Shown piece by piece: positions 46,326 through 55,843 of a stretch of 64,000 nucleotides of DNA. The notes below the pieces were generated by a model. That model was not told the origin of the DNA, did no database searches, and was given only the letters and a program-made list of their open reading frames with translations. This stretch comes from Alphaproteobacteria bacterium (GTDB lineage: Bacteria; Pseudomonadota; Alphaproteobacteria; TMED109). The stretch is taken from the NCBI GenBank assembly GCA_022825705.1, contig JAJDWH010000010.1, positions 186,001-250,000 of the forward strand. The letters are read 5' to 3'. The position numbers and the translations under genes were made by a program. Position 1 is the first letter of the stretch. Each line of letters opens with the position of its first letter.

Positions 46326-47758
46326 TAGTGCTCGACCCGCGTCAGGATCTCGACGACGCGCTCCTTGGTCCCCTCCACGGCAGGCTGACCGAAGGGGTCA
46401 ATTCCGAGAATGTCGGCGAGGAGGACGGTTTCGATCATGAGGTGCGCCATCAGGGCACCGTAAGCCACCTGACTCCGGCGTGCGAACGTAAAGGTACGGA
46501 CGGGGCGGCCGGAAGCCGACAGGCTCGCGCCAGTAGCATCCGCATGCGCAGTCCAAAGGGATTCGAGCCGGCGGGGAAACCAACCGGGATACCCGGCCGG
46601 ATCCGCGGGAATGCGGAGATCGAGTGCGGCCGGCGCGCGCAGCAACGTAAACATTTGCCCCGGCGGCCCATCAAGCCATAGCTGCAACTGGCTGTGTTCA
46701 TCGTCGGTGCCGTACGCGGTCACGGGGGTAAAGCCCTGGCTGTCCTTGCCCAGGCTTTCGGCCACCAGCTGCCGGTACCACGTTTGCAGCGGCGCCATCG
46801 CCGATTCGTAGGCGAGCGTGACCAGCGTGGCCGTCCCGTGACGCTCATGGAAGGCGGCCATGGCCGCCGCGGACCTTGCGGCCGGACTAAGACCCTCTCT
46901 CGGAAATGCGCGGGCCAGGACGCCTCTTCCGCCCGCCAGGACATCCGGTTCGCCGCTCGCCGATACGTCATTGCCGATGGCCGCCGGCAGGAGCCCGGTG
47001 ACCGTGAACGCGGCGAACCTGCCGCCCACGTTGGAAGGCACATCGAGTACGGGTACCCCGCGTGCTTCGGCGAGGGTCCGGAGGGGCGATGATCGTGCCT
47101 GAGTCATGCAGACCGTTCGCTGACTGATTGCCTCGGAAGTCAGCGCCTCCCCGTACCAGTCGAGGAGCATCGCGAAATGGGCGAGCGTCTCGGTGGTGCG
47201 GCCGGACTTGCTGACGAAGACGCAGCAGACACGTTCTTGGCCGAAGCGGTTCAGCGTTTCCCGGAGATTCGCGCATTCATCCGGGTTGATGCTGCCCGCA
47301 AACGCGATCGAAGGCCGGGTGTCGGGTCGAATGGAGCTGCCCCCGCCCGTGGCCACGGCGAATGCCCTGCCCGCGTGCATGGAGCCCCCGCAGCCAACGT
47401 GGACCACGAGTTCGGCGTCGCGGGCGAACCGCCGCGCGACGTCGAGATAGGCGTTGGAAGCGGGCCCGGTGTCCAGGGCCGTAAGGAACGGCAGTCCCCC
47501 GTCTCGGTATCGTTCTTCCAGCCGCGAGAGCGCGAGCCGGGCCGCTTGCCAGTGCTTCGCTTGCCCGCCGGAATGATCGCACCATGCCGTCAGGTCGGCG
47601 CTGATGTCGGAGGCGTCGGACAGGTCCAGACGCTCGCTACGCGTCCCGTCCGACAGGGCAGGACTGGTGAGTGAAACGCGAGTCACGGGCACCGTCGGGC
47701 CAAAGACCAACTCACTCGGCTCCTTGCCGAGAGCCGACGCGTCCGCCGGGACCGGCAA
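46325..47758 (-). CDS. Glucose-6-phosphate isomerase family protein (divergent)
   Basis: A 477-residue protein with SIS-type sugar-isomerase motifs: VVHVGCGGSMHAGR (compare the IGIGGS loop), FVSKSGRTTETLAHF (phosphate-binding loop) and TDDEHSQLQLWLDGP, the DQHSxLQ region of Pgi. It probably interconverts glucose-6-phosphate and fructose-6-phosphate. It is shorter and more divergent than E. coli Pgi, and resembles the isomerase half of bifunctional transaldolase/Pgi proteins. Its stop overlaps the mutL start, an odd functional pairing. It diverges from arsC. Confidence 0.82.
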   Translation of the reverse strand: MPVPADASALGKEPSELVFGPTVPVTRVSLTSPALSDGTRSERLDLSDASDISADLTAWCDHSGGQAKHWQAARLALSRLEERYRDGGLPFLTALDTGPASNAYLDVARRFARDAELVVHVGCGGSMHAGRAFAVATGGGSSIRPDTRPSIAFAGSINPDECANLRETLNRFGQERVCCVFVSKSGRTTETLAHFAMLLDWYGEALTSEAISQRTVCMTQARSSPLRTLAEARGVPVLDVPSNVGGRFAAFTVTGLLPAAIGNDVSASGEPDVLAGGRGVLARAFPREGLSPAARSAAAMAAFHERHGTATLVTLAYESAMAPLQTWYRQLVAESLGKDSQGFTPVTAYGTDDEHSQLQLWLDGPPGQMFTLLRAPAALDLRIPADPAGYPGWFPRRLESLWTAHADATGASLSASGRPVRTFTFARRSQVAYGALMAHLMIETVLLADILGIDPFGQPAVEGTKERVVEILTRVEH

Positions 47759-47834
47759 GGGCCATTCCCCGCAGGCGTTCGGAGTGATACAAGACCGCAG
47801 CCATCACCCTCGAACAAGTTGCGGAGCACTGAGG

Positions 47835-48182
47835 ATGGACACGGTGATTTACCACAATCCCAAGTGTAGCAAGTCCCGCGCGACGCTCGCGCTGCTTCGT
47901 GAGCACGGGATCGAGCCCGAGATCGTGGAATATTTGAAGACGCCGCCTGATGCCCTGACGCTCGCCGAAATTCTTCGCCGACTCGGAACCGGGCCGCGTG
48001 ACCTCATGCGCAAGCGGGAACCCGTTTATCGCGAGCGCAATCTCTCTGATCCTGGTCTCGACGACACCGCCCTGATCGCAGCCATGGTGGCGGATCCGAT
48101 CCTCATCGAGCGGCCGATCGTCCTGCACGGGGGGCGCGCCAGGGTCGGCCGTCCACCGGAGTCGGTGCTCGAAATCCTGTGA
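47835..48182 (+). CDS. arsC: Arsenate reductase (glutaredoxin type, ArsC family)
   Basis: A 115-residue ArsC. The catalytic cysteine is in YHNPKCSKSRATL, and the ERPIVL region near residue 95 matches the family, as does GRPPESVLEIL at the end. It reduces arsenate to arsenite with glutathione and glutaredoxin; chromosomal members of unknown substrate exist. No ars regulator or efflux pump is adjacent. ATG 47835 has GGAG nearby. Confidence 0.93.
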   Translation: MDTVIYHNPKCSKSRATLALLREHGIEPEIVEYLKTPPDALTLAEILRRLGTGPRDLMRKREPVYRERNLSDPGLDDTALIAAMVADPILIERPIVLHGGRARVGRPPESVLEIL

Positions 48183-48274
48183 CGCCGGCGTGTGTGCCAC
48201 GCTGACGGTCGAGCGGCGGCGGCGCGCATCGAGCCAGCCGTGATCAAGAACAGTCGAATGGATGGTGGCCCGCT

Positions 48275-50299
48275 GTGACCCAATCATCTGACCCGCACGC
48301 CTGGCTGCGATGCGCAGACTGGCCAGCTGTCTTGCGCGATCCGGCTGCCTTGGAGCCCGGAATTCGTTCCCACCTCGAGCAGGAGAACCGGCGGACGGAG
48401 ACAGCGCTTCGTTCAGTCGCCACGCTGAAGGACGACTTGGCGCGCGAACTTCGCGCGCGGGTCCCGGGCAGGGATGCCGACGTTCCGGTCCCGGATGGGG
48501 CGTACGCCTACTACCAGCGATTTGAAGACGGCGGCGAATACCCGATTCTCTGCCGGGCTCCCGCGGACGGTACGACCGAGGAAGTCTTGCTGGACGGGAA
48601 CCGAGAGGCGGCCCAAGTCAGCTTCTTCAGGATCGGCGGTGCGCGCCACTCGCCCGACCACGGAATGCTGGCCTATGCAGCCGACCGCAAGGGCTCGGAG
48701 AAGTACGAAGTGCGGTTCCTGGCGCTTCCGAGCCGAGTGGAACTCGCCGACCGTTTGCCGGAGACCCAGGGAGATCTGGCGTGGTCGCTCGATTCCCGGC
48801 AGCTGTTCTACACGGTCTTGGATGATCAGCATCGGCCGTGGCAGGTACGCCGACACCGGCTGGGCGACTCCCCCGAGTCGGATGTAACGGTGTTCACCAG
48901 CCCGTCACCGCAGGTGTTTGTCTCCGTCAGTCGGACCGAAAGCGGCCGCTTCATCCGCATCGATTGCCATGAGCATGCCGATTCATCCGAGACATATTTG
49001 ATCGACGCGTCTCAGCCGGCTTCGGAACCCGTGCCGGTCTGGCCTCGACGAGAGGGCGTGCGCTATACGGCGTCCGACCAAGGCGATCAGCTGCTCATTC
49101 TCACGAACGACGACGGGGCGGAGGATTTCAAGGTAGTTCAGGTCCCCATGAACGGCGACCGCACAGAAGCGCACGAAGTTGTGCCGCACCGTGCCGGTGT
49201 CTATTTACTCGACATGCAGGTATTCGCAGACTGGCTTGTCCGGTTGGAACGGGTTGCCGGATTGCCCCGAATCGTGGTCCGCAATCTTCGCGACGACGTG
49301 GAATACACGATTGATGCGGGCGGGGAAGAAGCCTTCAATCTACAGCTTGTCCCCGGGATGGAATACGGCGGTCGCGTGGTTCGCTACGTCTACAGTTCCC
49401 TCACGACGCCAAGCAGGACATTTGATTTCGATCTGCGTGAGCGGACGGCCGTGCTCCGCAAGGAGCAGCAAATTCCCGGCGGACATGACGCGGATCAATA
49501 CGTTGCCAGACGACTGACGGCGCGGAGCGACGACGGCGCGGAAGTGCCGATTTCGCTGGTGCATCGGCGAGACCTGGTGCTGGATGGCCGCACGCCGCTT
49601 CTACTCTACGGCTACGGTGCATACGGTCACGCCACGCCGGCCTCGTTTGCCCACACCCGCTTCAGCCTGCTCGACCGGGGGTTCGTATACGCAATCGCGC
49701 ATGTTCGCGGCGGCACGGAACTCGGCTACGGATGGTACTTGGATGGCAAGCTGGAGCACAAGGAGAACAGCTTCACTGATTTCGTTGCGGCGGGACGGGT
49801 ATTGGTGCAGGAGGGGTACACGGCTCGCGGCCGGATCATTGCGCATGGCGGTAGCGCAGGAGGCCTGTTGGTGGGGGCGTCGCTAAACCGGGAATCCGAA
49901 TTGTTCGGAGGCGTGATCGCGGAGGTGCCGTTCGTCGATGTGCTAAACACCATGCTGGACGCTACGCTTCCATTGACTCCGCCGGAGTGGTCGGAATGGG
50001 GCGACCCGATCCGCGATGAGGCGGCCCGGGTCCGAATCGGTTCGTACTGTCCCTACTCCAATGTGTCGGAACGCCGGTATCCGGCCGTACTTGCGACCGC
50101 CGGTCTAACGGACCCGCGTGTCGGCTACTGGGAACCAGCCAAGTGGATAGCAAAGCTTCGAGAACATACGACTTCGGCTGCGCCGGTCCTCTTGTGGACC
50201 AATCTCGAGGCCGGTCACGGAGGATCGGCTGGCCGGTTTGCACGCCTTGACGAAGTTGCGCTCGTGTATGCGTTTGCCCTTATGACAGCGGACACATGA
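48275..50299 (+). CDS. ptrB: S9 family peptidase, oligopeptidase B type
   Basis: A 674-residue prolyl-oligopeptidase-family enzyme. The beta-propeller precedes a C-terminal alpha/beta hydrolase with LLLYGYGAYG, the nucleophile in AHGGSAGGLLVG, the aspartate in LTDPRVGYWEPAKW and the histidine in LEAGHGGSAGR. Oligopeptidase B cuts short peptides after Arg or Lys. The start is GTG 48275. Its stop overlaps the dapE start (ATGA), making the first pair in a three-gene coupled chain. Confidence 0.92.
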   Translation: MTQSSDPHAWLRCADWPAVLRDPAALEPGIRSHLEQENRRTETALRSVATLKDDLARELRARVPGRDADVPVPDGAYAYYQRFEDGGEYPILCRAPADGTTEEVLLDGNREAAQVSFFRIGGARHSPDHGMLAYAADRKGSEKYEVRFLALPSRVELADRLPETQGDLAWSLDSRQLFYTVLDDQHRPWQVRRHRLGDSPESDVTVFTSPSPQVFVSVSRTESGRFIRIDCHEHADSSETYLIDASQPASEPVPVWPRREGVRYTASDQGDQLLILTNDDGAEDFKVVQVPMNGDRTEAHEVVPHRAGVYLLDMQVFADWLVRLERVAGLPRIVVRNLRDDVEYTIDAGGEEAFNLQLVPGMEYGGRVVRYVYSSLTTPSRTFDFDLRERTAVLRKEQQIPGGHDADQYVARRLTARSDDGAEVPISLVHRRDLVLDGRTPLLLYGYGAYGHATPASFAHTRFSLLDRGFVYAIAHVRGGTELGYGWYLDGKLEHKENSFTDFVAAGRVLVQEGYTARGRIIAHGGSAGGLLVGASLNRESELFGGVIAEVPFVDVLNTMLDATLPLTPPEWSEWGDPIRDEAARVRIGSYCPYSNVSERRYPAVLATAGLTDPRVGYWEPAKWIAKLREHTTSAAPVLLWTNLEAGHGGSAGRFARLDEVALVYAFALMTADT

Positions 50300-51531
50300 A
50301 CACCAACGCCCCAAGTCCATTCGGCCGTCTGTCTGATCCGCTGGAACTCGCCCAGGCGCTGATCCGTTGCCCCAGCGTCACGCCTGCCGACGCCGGCGCC
50401 CTCGGCGTTCTGGAGGAAGCGCTGACGGGTCTCGGTTTTTCGTGCAAGCGGCTTTCCTTCGGGGATCCCGACAGCCAGGGCCCGGATGCACTGGTCGAGA
50501 ATCTGTACGCCCGTATCGGCGTAGACCGACCCAATTTCTGCTTCGCTGGCCATACGGATGTCGTGCCGCCGGGCGCCATTGAATCATGGGACAACGATCC
50601 ATTCGCAGGTATCACCCGGAACGGAATCCTGCACGGGCGCGGTGCTTCGGACATGAAGGGAAGCATCGCTGCATTTGTTGCAGCATGCTCGAGATTTCTG
50701 GTCGGGTCGCGCCCGTATGGTTCAATCAGCCTTTTGATCACGGGCGACGAAGAAAAAGACGCACGTAACGGCACAATTCGGGTTCTGGATTGGATGAAGC
50801 GGCACGATGAGCACATCGACGCATGTCTAGTGGGCGAACCGACCAACCCGCAGCGGCTAGGCGACATGATGAAAATCGGCCGTCGAGGCAGTGTCAACGC
50901 CACGTTGGTGGTTGAAGGCACGCAAGGGCACGTCGCGTATCCGGAACTCGCTGACAACCCGATCCCCCGCCTGATTGCATTGCTTTCGTCCCTCCTGGCC
51001 GAGGCACCGGACGACGGGACCGATCACTTTCAGCCGTCCAACCTGGAAGTTACGTCCGTGGACGTCGGGAATTCGGTTACCAATGTCATACCAGATAGTG
51101 CCAGGGCATGCTTTAATGTGCGATATAGTCCGGCACACTCGCCCGCGTCGTTGGAAAAGTGGTTGCGTGAGCGGCTCGACCTCGCTTCGGCCGGAACCTA
51201 CCGATTGGAATTGCAGTGGAGCGGACCGGCGTTCCTTACCGAGCCTGGCCGTTTGACGGAGGTGGTCTCGCGAGCCGTTGCGGATGTGACGGGGCGACAG
51301 CCGGAGGCCTCGACGAGTGGCGGCACCTCCGACGCTCGCTTCATTCAGTCGGTTTGCCCGGTGGTGGAGTTCGGCGGGGTCGGGAAGACGATGCACCAGG
51401 TGAATGAGCACATTCAGATTGAGGATCTGCGGGCACTTGCCGATGTGTACGAACAGGTTCTCGGACTTTTCTTCGAGACCGAGGGAGGCGTTGGGAGCGA
51501 TCGGAGCGGCCGGGCGAGGAACGCGACATGA
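50296..51531 (+). CDS. dapE: Succinyl-diaminopimelate desuccinylase DapE
   Basis: The 411-residue M20 metallohydrolase frees L,L-diaminopimelate for lysine and peptidoglycan synthesis. Metal ligands are in FAGHTDVVPPG, the following DMKGS motif and ITGDEEKDARNG; the C-terminal TSGGTSDARFI is typical of DapE. It overlaps ptrB and the monooxygenase gene on either side by four bases, implying coupled translation, although the functions are unrelated. At 411 residues it is longer than E. coli DapE (375), with extra C-terminal sequence after QVLGLFF. Confidence 0.93.
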   Translation: MNTNAPSPFGRLSDPLELAQALIRCPSVTPADAGALGVLEEALTGLGFSCKRLSFGDPDSQGPDALVENLYARIGVDRPNFCFAGHTDVVPPGAIESWDNDPFAGITRNGILHGRGASDMKGSIAAFVAACSRFLVGSRPYGSISLLITGDEEKDARNGTIRVLDWMKRHDEHIDACLVGEPTNPQRLGDMMKIGRRGSVNATLVVEGTQGHVAYPELADNPIPRLIALLSSLLAEAPDDGTDHFQPSNLEVTSVDVGNSVTNVIPDSARACFNVRYSPAHSPASLEKWLRERLDLASAGTYRLELQWSGPAFLTEPGRLTEVVSRAVADVTGRQPEASTSGGTSDARFIQSVCPVVEFGGVGKTMHQVNEHIQIEDLRALADVYEQVLGLFFETEGGVGSDRSGRARNAT

Positions 51532-53222
51532 GCCGGCGGACAGACCACGATCGTCCTCCGGAAACAGACGTCGAGTTCGACGTGATCGTCATCGGTGGCG
51601 GCTTCGGCGGCATGTACATGTTGCATCGCCTGCGCGGCGTCGGAATGTCGGCGCGAGCCTATGAAGTCGCGGACGATGTCGGCGGCACGTGGTACTGGAA
51701 CCGTTATCCGGGTGCGCGATGCGACGTGGAGAGCATGCAGTACTCGTACTCGTTTTCGGCGGACCTGGAGCAGGACTGGAGCTGGTCGGAAAAGTACGCG
51801 GCACAGCCCGAGATTCTCGAGTACGCCCGGCACGTCGCGGATCGCTTCGATTTACGGAGAGATATCCGGTTCCGAACCCGTGTGACGACGGCGAGCTTTG
51901 ACGAGCGAGCGCAGCGATGGACTGTTGAGACCAACCGTGGAGACCGCGTAACCGGGCGGTTTCTCGTTTCAGCAGTGGGCTGTCTGTCCGCCGCCAACCT
52001 GCCGGCCTTCGAAGGGATGGACGATTGCCAGGTGCCGATCCTGCACACCGGGCAATGGCCGCACGAGGGCTTTGACTTTTCCGGTCTCCGCGTCGGTGTG
52101 ATCGGGACGGGTTCTTCCGCCATCCAGTCCATTCCGGTCATCGCCCGGGACGCCAAGTCGGTAGTCGTCTTTCAGCGCACGCCCAACTACGCGGTGCCGG
52201 CACGAAACACGCCGCTGAACCCAGATTACGAGCGCAGGGTCAAGGCGAGCTATCCCGATTTTCGTGCCCTGGCCCGCACGCGTATGCCGGCTTTCCTGTT
52301 CCAATATGACAAACGGTCGGCTCTGGAGGTGGCGCCCGCTGCCCGCGAACGGCACTACGAGGACTACTGGCGTCGCGGCGGACTGGGATTTCTGGGCGCG
52401 TTCTCGGACCTCCTGCTCAACCAGGCCTCGAACGACAGCGCCGCGGAATTCGTTCGCAGCAAGATCCGTTTGGTGGTCAAGGACCCGGCGGTCGCCCGGC
52501 TGCTGTCACCCAGCAACGTATTCGGCTGCAAGCGCCTGTGCGTCGATACCGGCTACTACGAGACGTTCAACTTGCCGCACGTGAACCTGGTCGATGTGTC
52601 CGAGACACCGATCCGGTGTTTCACCGAAACCGGCCTGGCAGTCGCGGACCGGCACTATGACTTCGACGCCATCGTGTGCGCCACCGGATTTGCTGCGATG
52701 ACAGGATCGCTTGACCGGATACGTATCACTGGTCGGAACGGCATGACATTGAAGGAGAAGTGGAAGGCGGGCCCCAGAACGTACCTTGGCCTGACGTCCG
52801 CGGGGTTCCCGAATTTCTTCACGGTCACCGGGCCGGGAAGCCCGTCGGTCTTGGCCAACATGATGCCTGCCATTGAGCAGCACGTGGACTGGATCACACA
52901 CTGTTTGCTTCGAATGGAAGAAGCCGGCGCTCGGACCATTGAACCCTTGGAGGCAAACGAGGATGACTGGGTCGGCCACGTCAACGACGTTGCCAGCGCA
53001 TCCCTGCGGTCGACGTGCAGTTCCTGGTACATCGGCGCGAACATTCCAGGCCGTCCCCGCGTGTTCATGCCATACATCGGCGGATTCCCGGCGTACCTTG
53101 AGCGATGCAACGCAGAAGCCGAGTCGGGCTACGCCGGTTTTGCGATCGAGGGTGGAGCGCCCGTAGCGCCGCCACGCACTTTTCCGTGGACGACAAGGTG
53201 GACAGTGGTGACATCGAATTGA
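51528..53222 (+). CDS. Flavin-dependent Baeyer-Villiger-type monooxygenase
   Basis: A 564-residue class B flavoprotein. It has the FAD site VIVIGGGFGGMYMLHRL, the NADPH site VGVIGTGSSAIQ, and between them ILHTGQWPHEGFDFSG, which resembles the Baeyer-Villiger fingerprint FxGxxxHxxxWP. Relatives turn ketones into esters or lactones; the substrate here is unknown. ATG 51528 overlaps the dapE stop. A stem overlaps its own stop codon at 53218-53236. Confidence 0.9.
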   Translation: MSRRTDHDRPPETDVEFDVIVIGGGFGGMYMLHRLRGVGMSARAYEVADDVGGTWYWNRYPGARCDVESMQYSYSFSADLEQDWSWSEKYAAQPEILEYARHVADRFDLRRDIRFRTRVTTASFDERAQRWTVETNRGDRVTGRFLVSAVGCLSAANLPAFEGMDDCQVPILHTGQWPHEGFDFSGLRVGVIGTGSSAIQSIPVIARDAKSVVVFQRTPNYAVPARNTPLNPDYERRVKASYPDFRALARTRMPAFLFQYDKRSALEVAPAARERHYEDYWRRGGLGFLGAFSDLLLNQASNDSAAEFVRSKIRLVVKDPAVARLLSPSNVFGCKRLCVDTGYYETFNLPHVNLVDVSETPIRCFTETGLAVADRHYDFDAIVCATGFAAMTGSLDRIRITGRNGMTLKEKWKAGPRTYLGLTSAGFPNFFTVTGPGSPSVLANMMPAIEQHVDWITHCLLRMEEAGARTIEPLEANEDDWVGHVNDVASASLRSTCSSWYIGANIPGRPRVFMPYIGGFPAYLERCNAEAESGYAGFAIEGGAPVAPPRTFPWTTRWTVVTSN

Positions 53223-53236
53223 CGGAAGCCGTCAAT
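53218..53236 (+). terminator. Hairpin over the monooxygenase stop codon
   Basis: ATTGACGG at 53218-53225 and CCGTCAAT at 53229-53236 form a perfect 8-bp stem with a three-base loop. It spans the TGA stop at 53220-53222. There is no T-run after it, so it may be a weak or Rho-assisted terminator or an mRNA-end protection hairpin. Confidence 0.4.
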
Positions 53237-53438
53237 CATCCACCAATGAACGAATTCTCAGTCGCGCTATGTTTAGCCCGATAGAAGCGTACGAGGATAG
53301 TTAGCGGCAACGGGCGGACAGGCGTTTGGGGCCGCAAGACCGCGCCAACCGGCGCCGCCGCTGTCCACGCCCGTCCCGGCGTCGTGGGCCGCACCGAGTT
53401 CGTTGACCCATCCGCGGAGTTCAATTATGTCTAATCCC

Positions 53439-54056
53439 ATGTGTGGCCGATACAGCTTGACCGATCCCGCCGGCGCCCGGCGTGACCTGTTCGGGGACCC
53501 GAACGGGTCGGTGCCTGAACCGAACGCCCATATTGCCCCGGGGACGGAGGTGCTGGCTGGCGGACGGAGCGCCGAGGGCCAGATTCGCGCGGCGATACTT
53601 TTCTGGGGCCTTTCGTCGGATCGTTCCGAATCCTCTGGTTTGGTGGTGAACGCCCGGGCCGAGAATGTGGCCCGGAACCCGTCGTTCAGAGAATCCTTCC
53701 AGCGCCGCCGCTGCTTGATTGCGGCAGACGCTTTCTACGAGTGGGGAATGCCGGAAGAAGGTACCCAGATCGCGTGGAAATTCAGGGCCGCTGACGACGG
53801 TTACCTGGCGTTTGCTGGGATCTACCAGCCGATGCGCTCGGCCAGCGAGGGTGGCCCGGCTACCGGATGCGTGATCGTGACGACGGCGTCAAACGACCTC
53901 GTGGGCCGCGTGCACGACCGCATGCCGGCGATCGTCACGCGGGCCGATTTCGACACCTGGCTGGATCCCGAGACACCTAGGGAAGAATTGCAGGATCTGC
54001 TTCGACCCGTTCCCGACGACGAACTTCAGGCCGAAGAACTGGAACCACTCTCGTAG
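53439..54056 (+). CDS. SOS response-associated peptidase (SRAP, YedK/HMCES family)
   Basis: A 205-residue SRAP protein that shields abasic sites in single-stranded DNA by a covalent thiazolidine link through its Cys2. The start MCGRY, with Cys2 exposed after Met removal, decides ATG 53439 over upstream methionines. Other key residues are the asparagine in VNARAENV, the glutamate in AFYEWGMP and the histidine in VHDRMPAI. It stands alone. Confidence 0.95.
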   Translation: MCGRYSLTDPAGARRDLFGDPNGSVPEPNAHIAPGTEVLAGGRSAEGQIRAAILFWGLSSDRSESSGLVVNARAENVARNPSFRESFQRRRCLIAADAFYEWGMPEEGTQIAWKFRAADDGYLAFAGIYQPMRSASEGGPATGCVIVTTASNDLVGRVHDRMPAIVTRADFDTWLDPETPREELQDLLRPVPDDELQAEELEPLS

Positions 54057-54120
54057 CTCGTCACCGTGTGGGGCCCGGGTGCCGTCCCGTCGGCAGCGCA
54101 ATCCAATCGAATGAGTTTCG

Positions 54121-55218
54121 CTAGACATTGAAGCGAAACAGGATGACGTCGCCGTCACGGACAACGTAGTCGCGGCCCTCGCTGCGGAGCTGACCTGACG
54201 CGCGGGCCCCTTGCTCGCCACCTGCTTCCACAAATGTGTCGAAGGCCGCTGTCTCCGCGGCGATGAACCCGCGCTCGAAATCACTGTGGACCACGCCGGC
54301 CGCGCTGCCGGCCGCGGTCCCGGCACTGATCGTCCATGCACGCGTCTCTTTCGGATTGGCAGTGAAGAACGTGATCAGTCCCAGTAGCGCGTAGCCGGCG
54401 CGCGCCACCCGGAGGAGCCCGGACTCGGAGAGCCCGACGCTTGCGAGGAATGCCTTGCGGTCTTCCGCAGATTCGAGCTCGACGAGTTCGGCTTCCAGTT
54501 GCGCCGACACCAGCAGCAAGTCCGCATCGTGCGTGGCGGCGTGGGCTGCCGCAGCCTGCGTCAGCTCGTTGCCTCGGTGAACATCTGACTCGGCGACGTT
54601 GGCAACGAACAGCACCGGCTTGTTCGTCAGCAGGCCCAGCTCCCGAAACAATGCCACATTGTCTTCGTCGGCCAGCTCTCGTGCCGGTTGACCGTCTCCT
54701 AGCTCCTGGATGCTGCGTTCCACGATCTCAAGACGCTGACGGCTGCTTCGGTCGCCGCTCCGCGCCGATTTGATCAGGCGATCTTGGGCTCTCTCCAGAG
54801 TTCCGAGATCGGCAAGCAGGAGTTCCGTTTCCACGACTTCTGCGTCCGCCACAGGGTCAGGTCGTCCTGTCACGTGGGTGACGCGTTCGTCGTCGAAGCA
54901 CCGAAGCACGTGAACGATCGCATCAACTTCCCGGATGCGCGCGAGAAATCGGTTGCCGAGGCCCTCGCCTTGGCTGGCGCCCTTCACCAGGCCGGCGATG
55001 TCCACGAAGTCGATGACGGCAGGAGTGCGGATAGCGGACCCGGAAATGTCAGCCAGCCGATCAAGGCGTGGATCGGGCACCGGTATACGACCAACATTTG
55101 GTTCGATGGTGCAGAAGGGGTAGTTGGCTGCCTCCGCGGCAGCTGCTCCGCTTAAAGCATTGAACAGCGTGGACTTTCCGACGTTGGGCAGCCCCACAAT
55201 GCCGCATCGGAATCCCAT
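54121..55218 (-). CDS. ychF: Redox-regulated ATPase YchF (OLA1-like)
   Basis: The 365-residue YchF has a G1 motif GLPNVGKSTLFN, DIAGLVKGASQGEGLGN, and the ATP-specifying region near LFVANVAESD in place of the usual NKxD. A TGS domain closes the protein (DYVVRDGDVILFRFNV). It binds ribosomes and stress factors. Start at ATG 55218. The order rplY-pth-ychF on one transcript is widespread. Confidence 0.95.
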   Translation of the reverse strand: MGFRCGIVGLPNVGKSTLFNALSGAAAAEAANYPFCTIEPNVGRIPVPDPRLDRLADISGSAIRTPAVIDFVDIAGLVKGASQGEGLGNRFLARIREVDAIVHVLRCFDDERVTHVTGRPDPVADAEVVETELLLADLGTLERAQDRLIKSARSGDRSSRQRLEIVERSIQELGDGQPARELADEDNVALFRELGLLTNKPVLFVANVAESDVHRGNELTQAAAAHAATHDADLLLVSAQLEAELVELESAEDRKAFLASVGLSESGLLRVARAGYALLGLITFFTANPKETRAWTISAGTAAGSAAGVVHSDFERGFIAAETAAFDTFVEAGGEQGARASGQLRSEGRDYVVRDGDVILFRFNV

Positions 55219-55228
55219 GGCGGGTGCC

Positions 55229-55819
55229 TCAGTCTCCCCCTGCCGCGGGCGGCGGTGCATCCAGCACCACACGATTCATAAAGCGATCGTCCTCGCCGCT
55301 GACCAGCAGCGGCGCCGAGACTGCCATCGCGGCCAGCAGCGGTTGCAGCCAGTCAAGTTCGGCCCGACCAAAATCCCTGAGGACATACCGCTCGGCCGCT
55401 TCGCCATGGAGAGGACGGCCGATCCCGATCCGGACCCTTCGATAGTCGCGTCCGAGACAGCGGTCGATGCTGTCAATGCCCCGGTGGCCGCCACTGCCGC
55501 CGCCGCGGCGAACCCGGACTTTTCCTGCCGCGAGATCAAGGTCGTCGTAGAACACCGTTACCCGCGCCGGGGGTACCTTGTAGAACCGGCAGGCCAAACT
55601 CACGGACTCGCCCGAGCGGTTCATCCAAGTGAGGGGACACAGCGCCAACACGGAGGCGCCGTCAATCCGGCCTGATCGGATGGCCCCGCGGAATCGCTGT
55701 CTCGTACGCCCAAAACAGTGTTCGGCGGCGATGGAGGAAAGCGCCATGAACCCGGCGTTGTGTCGCTGGCGCGCGTGCGCTGCTCCCGGGTTGCCGAGCC
55801 CGACGAAAACCTGGTCCAC
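55229..55819 (-). CDS. pth: Peptidyl-tRNA hydrolase
   Basis: A 196-residue Pth. It opens VFVGLGNPGAAHARQRHNAG, holding the catalytic histidine in RHNAG, and has LTWMNRSGESV and the DDLDLAAGKVRVR block with GGHRGIDSI. It releases tRNA from peptidyl-tRNA that drops off ribosomes. GTG 55819 is the start; it follows rplY by 24 bases. Confidence 0.95.
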   Translation of the reverse strand: MDQVFVGLGNPGAAHARQRHNAGFMALSSIAAEHCFGRTRQRFRGAIRSGRIDGASVLALCPLTWMNRSGESVSLACRFYKVPPARVTVFYDDLDLAAGKVRVRRGGGSGGHRGIDSIDRCLGRDYRRVRIGIGRPLHGEAAERYVLRDFGRAELDWLQPLLAAMAVSAPLLVSGEDDRFMNRVVLDAPPPAAGGD

Positions 55820-55843
55820 GCGATCGGCCTCGCGACCGGGCGG

